DNA of 64,000 nucleotides from Vibrio gallaecicus (GCF_024347495.1 NZ_AP025490.1:2108001-2172000), one strand, 5' to 3'; shown: positions 36,450 to 46,103, counted from the first letter of the stretch. Numbers and translations are program-made. The notes: generated by a model not told the origin, from the sequence alone.

Positions 36450-37332
36450 GGGCGTGTTGATCTTTCGTGATTGTTTTTTAAACAGCATAGTAAAGAGTTA
36501 TAATTTGCTTTGCCAAAAGTAAAACCATAACCAATACCATACCAAGAACAATATTAACTGATATTCGATGGGAACTACTACTTCGACTTATGAAAAATAC
36601 AGGTCGTATTTACGATAAAACTGAACATCGAATGACATTTGAAGGAATACTTTATCGAATGAGAACAGGTATTCCTTGGCGAGATCTGCCACCTGAGTTC
36701 GGAGAGTGGAGTACCGTTTACAGGTGATTTAATTTTTGGTCAAAAAAAGGGACTTTAGATAGGATTTTTATGGACTTATCTAGCATGGCTAACTTTGAGT
36801 AGCTCTTTCTGGATGGCTCTATAGTTCGAGCGTATCAGCATAGCACAGGTGCAGCTACTGAAATCTCAGAGCAAATAGGAAAAAGTCGTGGTGGTAATTC
36901 AACCAAAATTCATTTAACTGTGGATAGTGGTGGCCTGCCGATTTGCTTTGATTTATCAGAAGGTCAACGCCACGATATAGTGCATGTCGAAAGTTTAGTT
37001 GAGCAACTTGATGAAGTTAATACCATGGTTTGTGATAAAGGGTATGACAGCGAACCTTTTCGTGCTTTTGTTAAGGAACGTGGCGGAGAAACGGTAATTG
37101 CTAAACGCAATTACGGACAATATATAGACAAAGGCAGTATGGATTGGTGTCTATACAAGTATCGTCACTTGATCGAAAATGCCTTTGCGAGAATTAAGCA
37201 TTATCTAGCCATTTCAAGTAGATATGACAAGATAGAAAGGATTTATACCAGCATGTTATCGCTGGTATTTATGTTAATGTGGCTACCGATGTATTGCTGA
37301 ACATGAAATATATAGCAAAGATCAACACGCCC
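36450..37332 (+). mobile_element. IS5-family (IS427-like) insertion sequence, decayed
   Basis: The ends are perfect 16-bp inverted repeats: GGGCGTGTTGATCTTT at 36450-36465 and its complement at 37317-37332. A TA dinucleotide flanks each side (36448-36449 and 37333-37334), as expected for the 2-bp target duplication of this group. The element is 883 bp and holds one transposase reading frame that is broken in three places. It lies between the DUF3429 gene and pgtA. Confidence 0.9.
36539..37300 (+). pseudogene. IS5-family transposase pseudogene
   Basis: The frame reads (I)PRT(I)LTDIRWELLL, ..RTGIPWRDLPPEFGEW.., LFLDGSIVRAYQH, MVCDKGYDS and HLIENAFARIKHY. These supply the three DDE residues of IS427-type transposases. 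Three faults are visible. The expected ATG is ATA at 36539. An in-frame TGA lies at 36725-36727, where Arg is expected (VYR-RF). An in-frame TAG lies at 36800-36802, where Trp is expected. All three are single transitions and there are no indels. Only the last 126 residues form an open frame (from GTG 36920). The transposase is dead, but the ends could still be moved in trans by an intact relative. Confidence 0.9.
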
Positions 37333-37429
37333 TAAAATGTCATCACCTATGCGTCACATTAGTTTTCATCACTAGTTAAATGACATAAAAAGTGCCTGAT
37401 TCTAATGGTGCAGTTCTCAAACATTTCTA

Positions 37430-38698
37430 TTATCTCGACTTGTAATTGCCTTTTTCTATTCCGTGCTTTTTCATTCTCAAGTACAGCTTTTTTCGGGGTA
37501 TTTGCAGATGATTAGCGGCATCGGTAACTCGCCCAGAATGCAAAAACAGCGCATCTTCTATGAGTTGCTTTTCGAAATCGTCTACCAACTCTGCTAATGG
37601 AAGCTGAATATCATTTTGTGAGTAGATACGCTCTTTACCTGTCAGCTTAACAATCCCGATGGCATACAACTCAGCAATGTTTCGCAGTTCACGGATATTG
37701 CCTGGCCAAGGGTAACTTCTCAAAAGAGCGAGATAGTTAGAGTCTACATTTGGCAGTGCTTTACCTAGTTTCTTACAACTTAATTTCAAGAAATAATGAA
37801 ATATCGCGACGATATCATCTGGCCGCTGGCGCAAAGGAGGCACGTGAACCACTCCCTGGTTAAGCAGATAGTATAATTCTGGCAACAATTGATTCTTAGT
37901 GATGTACTCTTCCGGCTCGGACTCAAAAATTGTCACTACACGCAGATTTTTTTTACCACAACGCTCACGCGCCAGCAGCAACTGAGCCAAATGCCGTTGC
38001 ACCTCTTCAGGCAATTCTGGTAAGTTATCTAACACAAGCACACTCGGCTCCTGCTTGTTAGTCGCATCATCAATACACTTCATTGTCGTGGTGTTGCTGA
38101 GCGCAAGAGTGATATATCCTATCTCTTCGTTCTTCGTCATCATATCTTTGATGATCCCAGCGACACTGTGACGCCCTGTACCTGACTCGCCATAAACTAC
38201 CAAGTGCGTGTCCAACAAAGCGTATTGCGCGACATATTTTCGGATCTGCTCCATATGCGCGGAGTTACCAATTAGTGAACGTGAAATGGACTTCTCTGCC
38301 TGACGCTGGAACTCTACCTGACCAGTGCGAGTTTCAAGCTGGTGCTTAACCAATGTTAATAAATCCGCAGGATTAATCGGCTTCTCTAAAAACTCACACG
38401 CACCTTGCTTCACAGCATCCACAGCTATCGGAATATCGCCGTGCCCAGTAATCACAATAACGGGTATTCGCTCATCAACATTTTTAATCAGTTTCAGCAG
38501 TTCTAAACCATGCATCTGTGGCATATACATGTCTAGAATCACAACGCCCACCCACTCAGGAGAGACGTATTGCAACGCTTGTGTTGGGTCGTTAATGGCC
38601 TTCGACTTTATCGATGAGATGTTCATTAGGTAAGAATATGAATCCAAAACATCTTGATCATCATCGACTAATAATACTGAATACTGGTTATTGATCAT
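37430..38698 (-). CDS. pgtA: PgtA-like NtrC-type response regulator lacking GAFTGA
   Basis: The ATG at 38698 (MINNQYSV) gives 422 residues and an 11-bp overlap with the kinase gene. Receiver: residues 1-120 with Asp56 in VVILDMYMPQMHG and the Lys of FLEKP. Central AAA+ region: about 150-350. Its Walker A reads GESGTGRHS, so the Lys is replaced. The Walker B end reads VLVLDN, so the catalytic acid is changed. The stretch that should carry GAFTGA is shortened and lacks it. RQRPDDI and WPGNIRELRN remain. A Fis-type HTH (TDAANHLQIPRKKLYLRMKKHG) ends the protein. It probably activates transcription without sigma-54 (inference). Salmonella PgtA is the closest functional model I know. Confidence 0.83.
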   Translation of the reverse strand: MINNQYSVLLVDDDQDVLDSYSYLMNISSIKSKAINDPTQALQYVSPEWVGVVILDMYMPQMHGLELLKLIKNVDERIPVIVITGHGDIPIAVDAVKQGACEFLEKPINPADLLTLVKHQLETRTGQVEFQRQAEKSISRSLIGNSAHMEQIRKYVAQYALLDTHLVVYGESGTGRHSVAGIIKDMMTKNEEIGYITLALSNTTTMKCIDDATNKQEPSVLVLDNLPELPEEVQRHLAQLLLARERCGKKNLRVVTIFESEPEEYITKNQLLPELYYLLNQGVVHVPPLRQRPDDIVAIFHYFLKLSCKKLGKALPNVDSNYLALLRSYPWPGNIRELRNIAELYAIGIVKLTGKERIYSQNDIQLPLAELVDDFEKQLIEDALFLHSGRVTDAANHLQIPRKKLYLRMKKHGIEKGNYKSR

Positions 38699-41042
38699 TA
38701 GGTAACTCCAACACAACCATCGCACCTTTTTCTAGTGAGGAAGCAAGGTAGATATTTCCTTTATGCTTTTCTATTAATGATTTACAAATATTCATTCCTA
38801 GCCCTAACCCAACCTCTTTTGTCGAAACAAAAGGCTGAAAAATCCGTGGCACAATCTCTTCTCCGAAACCAACAGCATTGTCACTGATCGCAACCAGTGT
38901 GGTTTGCTTACTCCGGTCCACCAATTCCATTTTAATTCGTTTTTTATCTTCTCTTGTGCTTTCCATTAGCGCATCGCAGCCATTTACTAAGACATTTATG
39001 AAAATCTGTTCTAACGCCAACATATCGCCTTGAACTTTCACGTCATCAGGTAGCCTATTTTCTATCGTGATCTGTTGACGTTTTGCACGCGTATTCACGA
39101 TGGTCGACGCTTGCTCCGCGACTTCATGAATAGATACAGGCTTTGCTTCACTCTCACCGACTGGCTTCCGTGCGAACTGGCGCAAACTGTTGATAATCTT
39201 GGTCATCCGAGTCGTTAAGCCCTCGATATGTGTGATCGACTCGCTGACCTTATCTGGGTTGTCTTGTTGAACAAACATTCTCGCGCTGTACAAATACGTC
39301 GACATCGCATTTAGTGGCTGGTTAAGTTCATGCGCTAAGCTCGTCATGGTTTGGCCTACAACCGCCATTTTTGCAGCTTGAATGAGTTCATCTTGTGTTT
39401 TTTTAAGATTGTCTTCAGTTCGAATTCGCTCTTCGATTTCGTTTTCTAGCTGCTGGTTCTTCAGCAATAGGTCTTGCGTTTTTTCTAACACTCGACTTTC
39501 CAATGTTCGCGTAGCAACTTCTTGATGAGTCACATCAGTGATAGTCATGATAAGTTTGTATTCGGCTCCGTGGGCAAAAGGGCGAATATCGAAACGTACG
39601 TATTTAGGCTGATCTCCTCCAAGTGACAAGGTCACATGAACTTTTCCAAGTTCAATCCACAAGTGCGAGCGAGCGAATACCTTTTTTAGCTGTTCTCGGC
39701 AGCTTTCTGGGAAATATTCCCAAATCGAGCAACTTTCGTTTACTTCACGAAGTTTCAATAACTTACGCGCACTTAAGTTTGCAGACTCCACTACTCCGTT
39801 GAGGTCGCTTGTGATCAAACTCGCCGTGGTATTGTTGATTAAACTCAAGGCATTAGTACGCTGAATTTCCTGTACCTTTTCACCATATTCGATGAGCTTT
39901 TCACTCAAGCGTCCGATTTCATCATTCCCGTCCACCACAACTGGATGATTTAGGTCATTTTTGATGATGGCATCAATACTGTCACCCAGTCCTATCAAAC
40001 GCGCCACAATTCGGCGGTTGATAAAGTAATACGTCAAGAACATACTTGTCATGATCGAGATGCTGAAGCAAACGAGCAAAACGTGATTACCATATGACAC
40101 ACGCTCGGCAGTCTCCGTTTTTACTTGTTTGAACGTGTGGTCGGCGGTAAGAACCAATTCTGCGATTTGATGATGGATGGCATCCATACTTAGTGCAATC
40201 TGGTCTTGCATCTTTTTGATGCCACCGTTTAATTTCACCAGTGACATAAGTTGTTTTTCGAACTCACCATCAGGACTCAACACCACTACGAGTTCTTGCA
40301 GCAACTGTTTGTAAGCTATTGAGGTTGGTTGGTTCATTAACATTGTGCTGCTTTCTTGAAGATCCAACAGGCGAAAGTAAATCACTTTCATACCATTATC
40401 GACCTGCTCTGACATTGAGGCTCCTGAAACGTCAATGGCCATGTCATACACAGCCGATTCAACGTCAATAACCTTTTGTAATGTACTCAGTTTAGCCAAC
40501 AAACTTTGAATATCTTTTGAATCGTTTGCCCGCTCAATCTGCCAATGCACTTCTTGGCGAAGAGGTTTGAGCTCGGAGCGAATATCTTGGTGGAGCCAGT
40601 TAATTTGTTCCATCAGTTGATCGACACGCCGATTTTGATCAATTCGTGTGGAAATCAGATCGACATATTTTGCCAGTAACGAGGTAAGTCCTGCTTCCGA
40701 TTCAAGCAACTGATAGAACTCCGAATTCATTCTATTGCTTTTTAGAACCGTTGAAATTGAAGCTAGCTCCTCATTCACCTGTATAGCTTGTTCATTCAGC
40801 TGTACTTTGTTATCAACGACTTGAAGCGCTGCAACGCGTCGGTTTATTTCACTCGTTTTGCTTTCGAGGAAATAGCTGGCGTTGTATTTGGGCACGCTAT
40901 CTTCCAGCAAAGTCCTCACCTGATTGTCTAAACTGTTCCAAGTAGCCCAAGCAACCACACACACCACCGTGAGTAAAAGCGTACTGCAAGCGAAAGCTAC
41001 AACTAAACGAGCCCCAATGGTTTTATATTTCGGGTATAACAC
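38688..41042 (-). CDS. pgtB: PgtB-like sensor histidine kinase
   Basis: A 784-residue kinase. TM1 is near residues 12-33. A long helical periplasmic domain runs to about 315, then TM2 near 320-340 and HAMP 341-395. A PAS-like domain is at about 400-510, with a coiled coil after it. The DctB-type phosphoacceptor motif is SLAHELNQPLNAM (His571), followed by N, DNAVGFG and GLGLGMNICKSL boxes. It starts with GTG that overlaps the pgtC stop (TAGTG). In Salmonella PgtB and PgtC together sense external phosphoglycerates and signal to PgtA, and the gene order here is the same. The ligand assignment rests on that comparison. Confidence 0.85.
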   Translation of the reverse strand: MLYPKYKTIGARLVVAFACSTLLLTVVCVVAWATWNSLDNQVRTLLEDSVPKYNASYFLESKTSEINRRVAALQVVDNKVQLNEQAIQVNEELASISTVLKSNRMNSEFYQLLESEAGLTSLLAKYVDLISTRIDQNRRVDQLMEQINWLHQDIRSELKPLRQEVHWQIERANDSKDIQSLLAKLSTLQKVIDVESAVYDMAIDVSGASMSEQVDNGMKVIYFRLLDLQESSTMLMNQPTSIAYKQLLQELVVVLSPDGEFEKQLMSLVKLNGGIKKMQDQIALSMDAIHHQIAELVLTADHTFKQVKTETAERVSYGNHVLLVCFSISIMTSMFLTYYFINRRIVARLIGLGDSIDAIIKNDLNHPVVVDGNDEIGRLSEKLIEYGEKVQEIQRTNALSLINNTTASLITSDLNGVVESANLSARKLLKLREVNESCSIWEYFPESCREQLKKVFARSHLWIELGKVHVTLSLGGDQPKYVRFDIRPFAHGAEYKLIMTITDVTHQEVATRTLESRVLEKTQDLLLKNQQLENEIEERIRTEDNLKKTQDELIQAAKMAVVGQTMTSLAHELNQPLNAMSTYLYSARMFVQQDNPDKVSESITHIEGLTTRMTKIINSLRQFARKPVGESEAKPVSIHEVAEQASTIVNTRAKRQQITIENRLPDDVKVQGDMLALEQIFINVLVNGCDALMESTREDKKRIKMELVDRSKQTTLVAISDNAVGFGEEIVPRIFQPFVSTKEVGLGLGMNICKSLIEKHKGNIYLASSLEKGAMVVLELPNDQ

Positions 41043-42328
41043 TACTTCCCTTGCCCCCGACAGTGAGCCAATTGTTGATTTACGTTGTCCAACTTTTCCG
41101 ACATCGCGCGCCCCAATTCATGAGAAAACTCCGCCAACAAGGCTTGGTAGTGCGTCATTCCAACTTCGGAGTCTTTATCCATTGTCGCCAAATTTTGGGC
41201 AATGGTAGTTATTTTCTCTTCGCTCAGTGGTAGTTCAAACAACTGCTTCTCGATCGTCTTGAGTGAGCACTGTTGTTCAGGACTATCTCCAACCAGCAGA
41301 TTGAGTTTAATGAGGGTGAGCCAAGCGTCTTGTAATTCTGGAAGACGCTTAGTAATCGCGGTATCAAAAATCAAATTGATCAGTGCTTCTCTCGGCATTA
41401 CCTGTTTTAGGTCGAGCACTGGGTTATCACCACTGTATCGAGCCGTATCATAGAGGGCCGTTTTTGAAATTGCGCTGCTTTCCATTTGCTCTTGAACTTC
41501 TTTTGAAAGTAAATGCGCAACAAAGGCTTCTGCCAACTTGTCGCTCTCACCACGATTTATTTGAGCAATGTAAGTGGGCATTAGCGTAAAGTCTTGATCA
41601 TAAGCAAAACCGACATAGTCAAATTTACGCTGGGCAATCAATGCATAGCTGTCAATTGTTGGTCCAATACCTAACTTGCCTTTGACTATATAATCCGCAA
41701 CCCCGAAGCTGCGAGATGAAATCGTCGCCAAATTCGCTCCTACGTTGAGTAATATACGCCAGCCCTCTTTCCAACCATATCGACTAAGTACACTCTCAAC
41801 CATCAGCTGAGTTGTTCCTGAACGACTTGGTGTACTCATGGTGACATGTCCAAAGTACAGAGGGTTTGTCAGATCTTGAAACCACTTCGGTTCTGGCAAA
41901 TGGTTTGCGGCTAAATAATCTTTGTTCCAAACAATCCCAGCCCCGGAGTACCCAAACGCAACAACTTGCTCTTTATTCGGCAATAAATAGGCAGATAACC
42001 ATTTCGGAACTTGCACGTTAGATGGCATATCAACTAATCGATGCTCGTTAGAAAGCTCTTTCATCAAAAATGGAGATGAGCTCAATACCAAGTCGATATC
42101 CTTCATATAGCTTTTGCTTAGCAGTTGCAGACTCGATTGAGTACGACGGTGCACTATTCTGACTTCCGCATCAGGATAATGCTGCGTAAAGTCATCCACC
42201 AAAGCAATTATTGGAGCTTGAGAAAAAGTAGTGAGTATTACCAGCTCTTTATCTGCTGCGATTGTGAGTGGTGTATAAAGAGCAGCACTCAGAAGTAAAC
42301 GACGCCCTAATTGCTTTAAATCAGCCAT
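41042..42328 (-). CDS. pgtC: PgtC-like periplasmic sensor accessory, ABC-type binding protein
   Basis: ATG 42328 (428 residues) is used rather than an upstream TTG. The leader is MADLKQLGRRLLLSAAL followed by a cleavage site near residue 25. The mature N-terminal 300 residues have an iron/phosphate-type extracellular binding fold (VILTTFSQAPIIALVDDFTQ, STPSRSGTTQLMVESVLS). The remaining 120 residues are helical and specific to this family. It is the first gene of pgtCBA, transcribed away from pgtP. In Salmonella PgtC works with PgtB as the external signal receptor. The ligand is expected to be a phosphorylated C3 acid. Confidence 0.82.
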   Translation of the reverse strand: MADLKQLGRRLLLSAALYTPLTIAADKELVILTTFSQAPIIALVDDFTQHYPDAEVRIVHRRTQSSLQLLSKSYMKDIDLVLSSSPFLMKELSNEHRLVDMPSNVQVPKWLSAYLLPNKEQVVAFGYSGAGIVWNKDYLAANHLPEPKWFQDLTNPLYFGHVTMSTPSRSGTTQLMVESVLSRYGWKEGWRILLNVGANLATISSRSFGVADYIVKGKLGIGPTIDSYALIAQRKFDYVGFAYDQDFTLMPTYIAQINRGESDKLAEAFVAHLLSKEVQEQMESSAISKTALYDTARYSGDNPVLDLKQVMPREALINLIFDTAITKRLPELQDAWLTLIKLNLLVGDSPEQQCSLKTIEKQLFELPLSEEKITTIAQNLATMDKDSEVGMTHYQALLAEFSHELGRAMSEKLDNVNQQLAHCRGQGK

Positions 42329-42406
42329 CAGATTAACCAAAAACCTTAAATAATGTGCGGTAACTCAAATCTATTAAAGATCGTTAAAAATCTTACAGAG
42401 TATGTT

Positions 42407-42520
42407 TGAGTCAGTATTGACGCACTTCAACCTAAACTACGTATATTCTATCAGTAACAAGTAGCAGCCTACCGTTCTAAATTCCCGTTTTTGACTCAGC
42501 CTAAATATCAATATGAGTCA
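42407..42520. promoter_or_regulatory. Three TGASTCA motifs in pgtC-pgtP promoter region
   Basis: TGAGTCA occurs at 42407-42413 and 42514-42520 and TGACTCA at 42492-42498. The last two, with one flanking base each, form a perfect inverted repeat TTGACTCA...TGAGTCAA (42491-42521), centres 23 bases apart. They fall between the divergent pgtC and pgtP starts and are candidates for PgtA operators. Confidence 0.5.
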
Positions 42521-42614
42521 ATTCTGCCTCAAATTCATACCTTTGTACTGTGCAATCTGTCACTTCAAGATGCCCCTGCAACAAAACATTTGTAATTAAA
42601 ACTTGGAGTGCAAC

Positions 42615-43991
42615 ATGTTTAATTTCTTTAAATCACGTCCTGACCTCCCTCTTTCAGATGGCTCGAAAGAGGAGATGCAGGCGCGTTTCAAACGCTACCA
42701 ATGGCAGGTATTTTTAGGCTTGGTTTTTGGTTACGCAGTCTTCTACGTAGTACGTATGAGTTTAGGCGTTGTTAAAAAACCAATGCTGGATGCAGGCATC
42801 GTAACCATCGAAGAACTCGGCATCATGGGTTCGGCTTTTTTCTTCACTTACGCAATTGGTAAGTTCTCGAACGGCTTCCTTTCTGACTACGCCAACATTG
42901 GCCGATTTATGTCGTTCTCATTGCTACTGTCAGGCATCACGGCAGTATTCATGGGTTTAAATACAACGGCCCTCTTCTTCATTCTACTGTGGGGTTTGAA
43001 CGGTTGGTTCCAATCTGTTGGTTCAGCTCCTTCTTGTGTGTCCCTGTTCCAATGGTTCTCACCAAAGCAACGTGGTAGTCGATATTCTGTCTGGGGTGGT
43101 TCACGTAACATCGGTGAAGGTATTACTTGGATCTTAACGGCATCTCTAGTGAGCTACTTTGGCTGGCGCGCTGGTTTTATCGGTGCAGGTATCGCAGCGA
43201 TTGCCGCAGCACTATGTATGTTCTTCATCCTAAAAGATCGCCCACAAACTTATGGTTTGCCAGATGCCGCTACGGCGTTTGATGAAGCGACTGAGATGAA
43301 GAAAAAGAACGACCCGAAAGAAACTCGTCGCGCTCAAATGTTCATCATGAAGCAACCGACTGTTTGGTTAATTGCTGCAGCGTGCGCGGCGATGTATATC
43401 TCTCGCTACGCTATGTCTTCTTGGGCTGTTCTTTATCTTCAAGAAGTAAAAGGTTACTCGTTACTCGATGCTGGTTTTGCAATGTCCACCTACCCTATTG
43501 CAGGTCTCGCAGGTGCAATACTATCGGGCATTGTCTCTGACAAGCTGTTCAACTCTAACCGCCACATTCCTACTCTACTTTACGGATTGGCAAACATTGG
43601 CGGTATGTGTTTGATGTTCTTCGGCCCAGACCACCGCATTGTTGACGCTGTTGCACTAGGTTTGATTGGTTTCGCTATTGGTGGTCTGGTTGTTTTCCTT
43701 GCTGGTTTAACTGCATGTGACTTAATGCCTAAAAATGCCGTAGGTGCAGTTAAAGGCTTTATCGGACTGTTCTCTTACATCGCAGCTTCTGGTCAAGAGT
43801 TAGTATCAGCTTCTCTTATCAAAATCACTGAGGTTGATGGCGTAGCCAAATACGACTTCTCGCAAGCACAATACTTCTGGCTAGCCGCTGGTGTAGTTTC
43901 TCTTCTTCTTGCTTTGACGGTTTGGAATGCGAAGAAAGTGGTTGATATCAACCCAGCTAAAGAAACAGAACTAGAGGTTCGCCCTAGTTAG
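42615..43991 (+). CDS. pgtP: PgtP/UhpC-type organophosphate:phosphate antiporter
   Basis: The ATG at 42615 follows a TTGGAG ribosome site and gives 458 residues. It is an MFS protein of the organophosphate:phosphate antiporter group with 12 membrane helices. Family features include GYAVFYVVRMSLGVVKKPM, the GKFSNGFLSDYAN loop, WGLNGWFQSVGSAPS, the substrate-binding-type RGSRYSVWGGSRNIGEG and a C-terminal VGAVKGFIGLFSYIAASG. Overall it looks closer to UhpC in length and loops than to PgtP, but neighbours argue for phosphoglycerate or PEP import. Symbol pgtP is therefore a context call. Pyruvate kinase follows 150 bases downstream. Confidence 0.85.
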   Translation: MFNFFKSRPDLPLSDGSKEEMQARFKRYQWQVFLGLVFGYAVFYVVRMSLGVVKKPMLDAGIVTIEELGIMGSAFFFTYAIGKFSNGFLSDYANIGRFMSFSLLLSGITAVFMGLNTTALFFILLWGLNGWFQSVGSAPSCVSLFQWFSPKQRGSRYSVWGGSRNIGEGITWILTASLVSYFGWRAGFIGAGIAAIAAALCMFFILKDRPQTYGLPDAATAFDEATEMKKKNDPKETRRAQMFIMKQPTVWLIAAACAAMYISRYAMSSWAVLYLQEVKGYSLLDAGFAMSTYPIAGLAGAILSGIVSDKLFNSNRHIPTLLYGLANIGGMCLMFFGPDHRIVDAVALGLIGFAIGGLVVFLAGLTACDLMPKNAVGAVKGFIGLFSYIAASGQELVSASLIKITEVDGVAKYDFSQAQYFWLAAGVVSLLLALTVWNAKKVVDINPAKETELEVRPS

Positions 43992-44004
43992 TAATTCATC
44001 ACAA

Positions 44005-44026
44005 AAGCGGGAGGCAACTCCCGCTT
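44005..44026 (+). terminator. Hairpin terminator after pgtP
   Basis: A perfect 9-bp stem AAGCGGGAG/CTCCCGCTT (44005-44013 with 44018-44026) with a GCAA tetraloop. The T-run is interrupted (ACTTCACTATTTT), so termination may be incomplete. Confidence 0.6.
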
Positions 44027-44141
44027 ACTTCACTATTTTCTGACGCTCTCCATTTTCTTAAGTTCTTTTGCAAAGAGTGCTTACGAAATTGATAGACCCC
44101 TTATTTCTATTTTCTTTTTTATGTGTCGATTGAGGTGATAA

Positions 44142-45620
44142 ATGTGTAAAACCAAAATTGTGGCCACGCTAGGTCCAGCAAGTGAAAGCCGTGAAACACT
44201 GACTAAATTAATTCGAGCAGGCGCTAACATAGTCAGGCTAAATTTTTCACATGGAACAGCGCAAGAGCACATCGCACGTGCACACTTGGTTCGTGAAATC
44301 GCGGCTGAACTTGACACTTATGTTGGTGTACTTGTTGATTTACAAGGTCCTAAGATTCGTATTTCTTGTTTCGAAAATGATGCAGTTCAACTCAATCAAG
44401 GCGACACATTCACGCTGAGCGGAACACTCGATGCACACGTAGGTAACCAAGAGATAATTGGCCTTGATTATCCAGAGCTCATTCAAGATGTAAATAAAGA
44501 CGATATTCTGCTGCTGGATGATGGCCGCATTCAGCTGAAAATTAACCAAGTGGATACTAACGAGCAATGGATAAAAACTACGGTATTGAATAGCGGTAAA
44601 TTATCTAACCGTAAAGGCATCAACTTATTAGGTGGCGGTCTTTCTGCACCGGCCCTTACCGCTAAGGACGTTCAAGACATTGAAACCGCAGCGAAAATCC
44701 GTGCCGACTTCCTTGCTATTTCTTTCCCTCGTAATGCACAAGATATCGAATACGCTCGTAGCTTAGCGCGTAAAGCAGGTTGCGATGCCAAGATCGTCGC
44801 AAAAGTGGAACGTGCAGAAGTCGTGGCAACCAAAGAAGCCATGGATGACGTGATTATCGCATCAGATATCATAATGGTTGCTCGCGGCGATTTAGGCGTA
44901 GAGATTGGTGACGCGCGATTACCTATGGTTCAAAAATCACTAATAAACCGCTCTAAGTATTGGGGTAAACCAGTGATCACCGCAACACAAATGTTGGAAT
45001 CAATGATCGATAACCCACTTCCTACTCGAGCAGAAGTGTTAGACGTGGCAAATGCGATTATTGATGGTACAGACGCCGTGATGCTCTCAGCCGAATCCGC
45101 GGCGGGTAAATACCCTATCGAAGCAGTCGAAGCTATGGTTCGTATCGCAGAAGGCGCAGAACACGAACTCGAATGTAACCATGACTGCTGGGATACCCTT
45201 CAACATTTATGTTCTAACCCAGGTAAAAGCTTTGCGCTTTCATCGATGATTTCAGCTTCTCGCGCTCATCAAGATCTTGGCGTTGCGATTCTAACCAAAC
45301 AGGGAAAAACTCCGCTGTTAATGTCTCGCTGTCAGAGTAAGGCTAAGATTTGGGCTCTTAGCGATAATCCAGCGTTGCTTGCACAAATGACAATCTTACG
45401 AGGGGTTGAACCCTTGTACTTCAAAGCGGAAGGAGCCAAAGTCGAACTCGCATCGCAGGTAGTAGAATGCTTAAACCAGAAAGCTCAAGAAGCTCAAATC
45501 TCATCAATATTAATGACTCAGTTAGATTCTATAGAAGGCATGGGAGAAGTTAACGCCTGTCGCTTACTAAGCTTGAATATGACTTCTCAAATCAAGCCTG
45601 CCAAAGAAATCGCAGCCTAG
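44142..45620 (+). CDS. pykA: Pyruvate kinase, PykA type
   Basis: A 492-residue glycolytic enzyme converting PEP and ADP to pyruvate and ATP. Motifs: KIVATLGPAS at the start, LNFSHG, DLQGPKIRI, GDLGVEIG, the active-site ITATQMLESMI and DGTDAVMLSAESAAGKYP. The C-terminal regulatory domain runs from about residue 350. A GAGGTGATAA ribosome site supports the ATG. Vibrios normally have a main pyruvate kinase elsewhere, so this one is likely a second copy. Its place after a phosphoglycerate/PEP transporter suggests it handles the imported compounds. A terminator follows. Confidence 0.95.
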   Translation: MCKTKIVATLGPASESRETLTKLIRAGANIVRLNFSHGTAQEHIARAHLVREIAAELDTYVGVLVDLQGPKIRISCFENDAVQLNQGDTFTLSGTLDAHVGNQEIIGLDYPELIQDVNKDDILLLDDGRIQLKINQVDTNEQWIKTTVLNSGKLSNRKGINLLGGGLSAPALTAKDVQDIETAAKIRADFLAISFPRNAQDIEYARSLARKAGCDAKIVAKVERAEVVATKEAMDDVIIASDIIMVARGDLGVEIGDARLPMVQKSLINRSKYWGKPVITATQMLESMIDNPLPTRAEVLDVANAIIDGTDAVMLSAESAAGKYPIEAVEAMVRIAEGAEHELECNHDCWDTLQHLCSNPGKSFALSSMISASRAHQDLGVAILTKQGKTPLLMSRCQSKAKIWALSDNPALLAQMTILRGVEPLYFKAEGAKVELASQVVECLNQKAQEAQISSILMTQLDSIEGMGEVNACRLLSLNMTSQIKPAKEIAA

Positions 45621-45689
45621 GTCGACCTCCCCCCTTATTCAAGTTCTGACTTGAATTTATCGCCCATAACTTGCTCCACAGGGATTTGG

Positions 45690-45705
45690 CCTGCCACATG
45701 GCAGG
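45690..45705 (+). terminator. Rho-independent terminator after pykA
   Basis: CCTGCCA and TGGCAGG pair (45690-45696 with 45699-45705; the innermost pair is probably open), with CTTTTTATTT directly after. Confidence 0.8.
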
Positions 45706-45930
45706 TCCTTTTTATTTCGCACTATCTGTCTAACCTTTACATACTCGTTAGGCAAGGAACTTAAGTTAATAAAAGTACGGTCATTAGTTGCTATTGTAGA
45801 GCGATTGTTATCTCCAAAAGCGCGCTAATGTTGAAGAATAAGCATTCCACCTAGGTTTGTGGGGGCATCTCGATTGTCCGTTCCTTATGCATAGAGCCAG
45901 GTTTTCTCCTCTTGGACGAACTCACTTTGG

Positions 45931-45954
45931 GGCACTTTCGAGCTAGAAAGTGCC
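45931..45954. repeat. Hairpin repeat, copy A
   Basis: GGCACTTTC and GAAAGTGCC form a perfect 9-bp stem around GAGCTA, followed by ACGGGTAAAA. A second copy in the same orientation lies at 49241-49264. The surrounding 483-bp spacer (45621-46103) has the pykA terminator and no ORF. A GGTATGGAAAA string at about 46038-46048 is also shared with the second copy's flank. Confidence 0.85.
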
Positions 45955-46103
45955 ACGGGTAAAAATTCAACCTGAGAAATTATCGGACAAAAGTTTGTCA
46001 GCGAATTTCCTAAATTATAAATTTATTAATAAAGACAGGTATGGAAAATCGTTAACTTTATGTCCAGCATCAAAGGCGTAGACCATTCGACATATAGTGC
46101 AGG

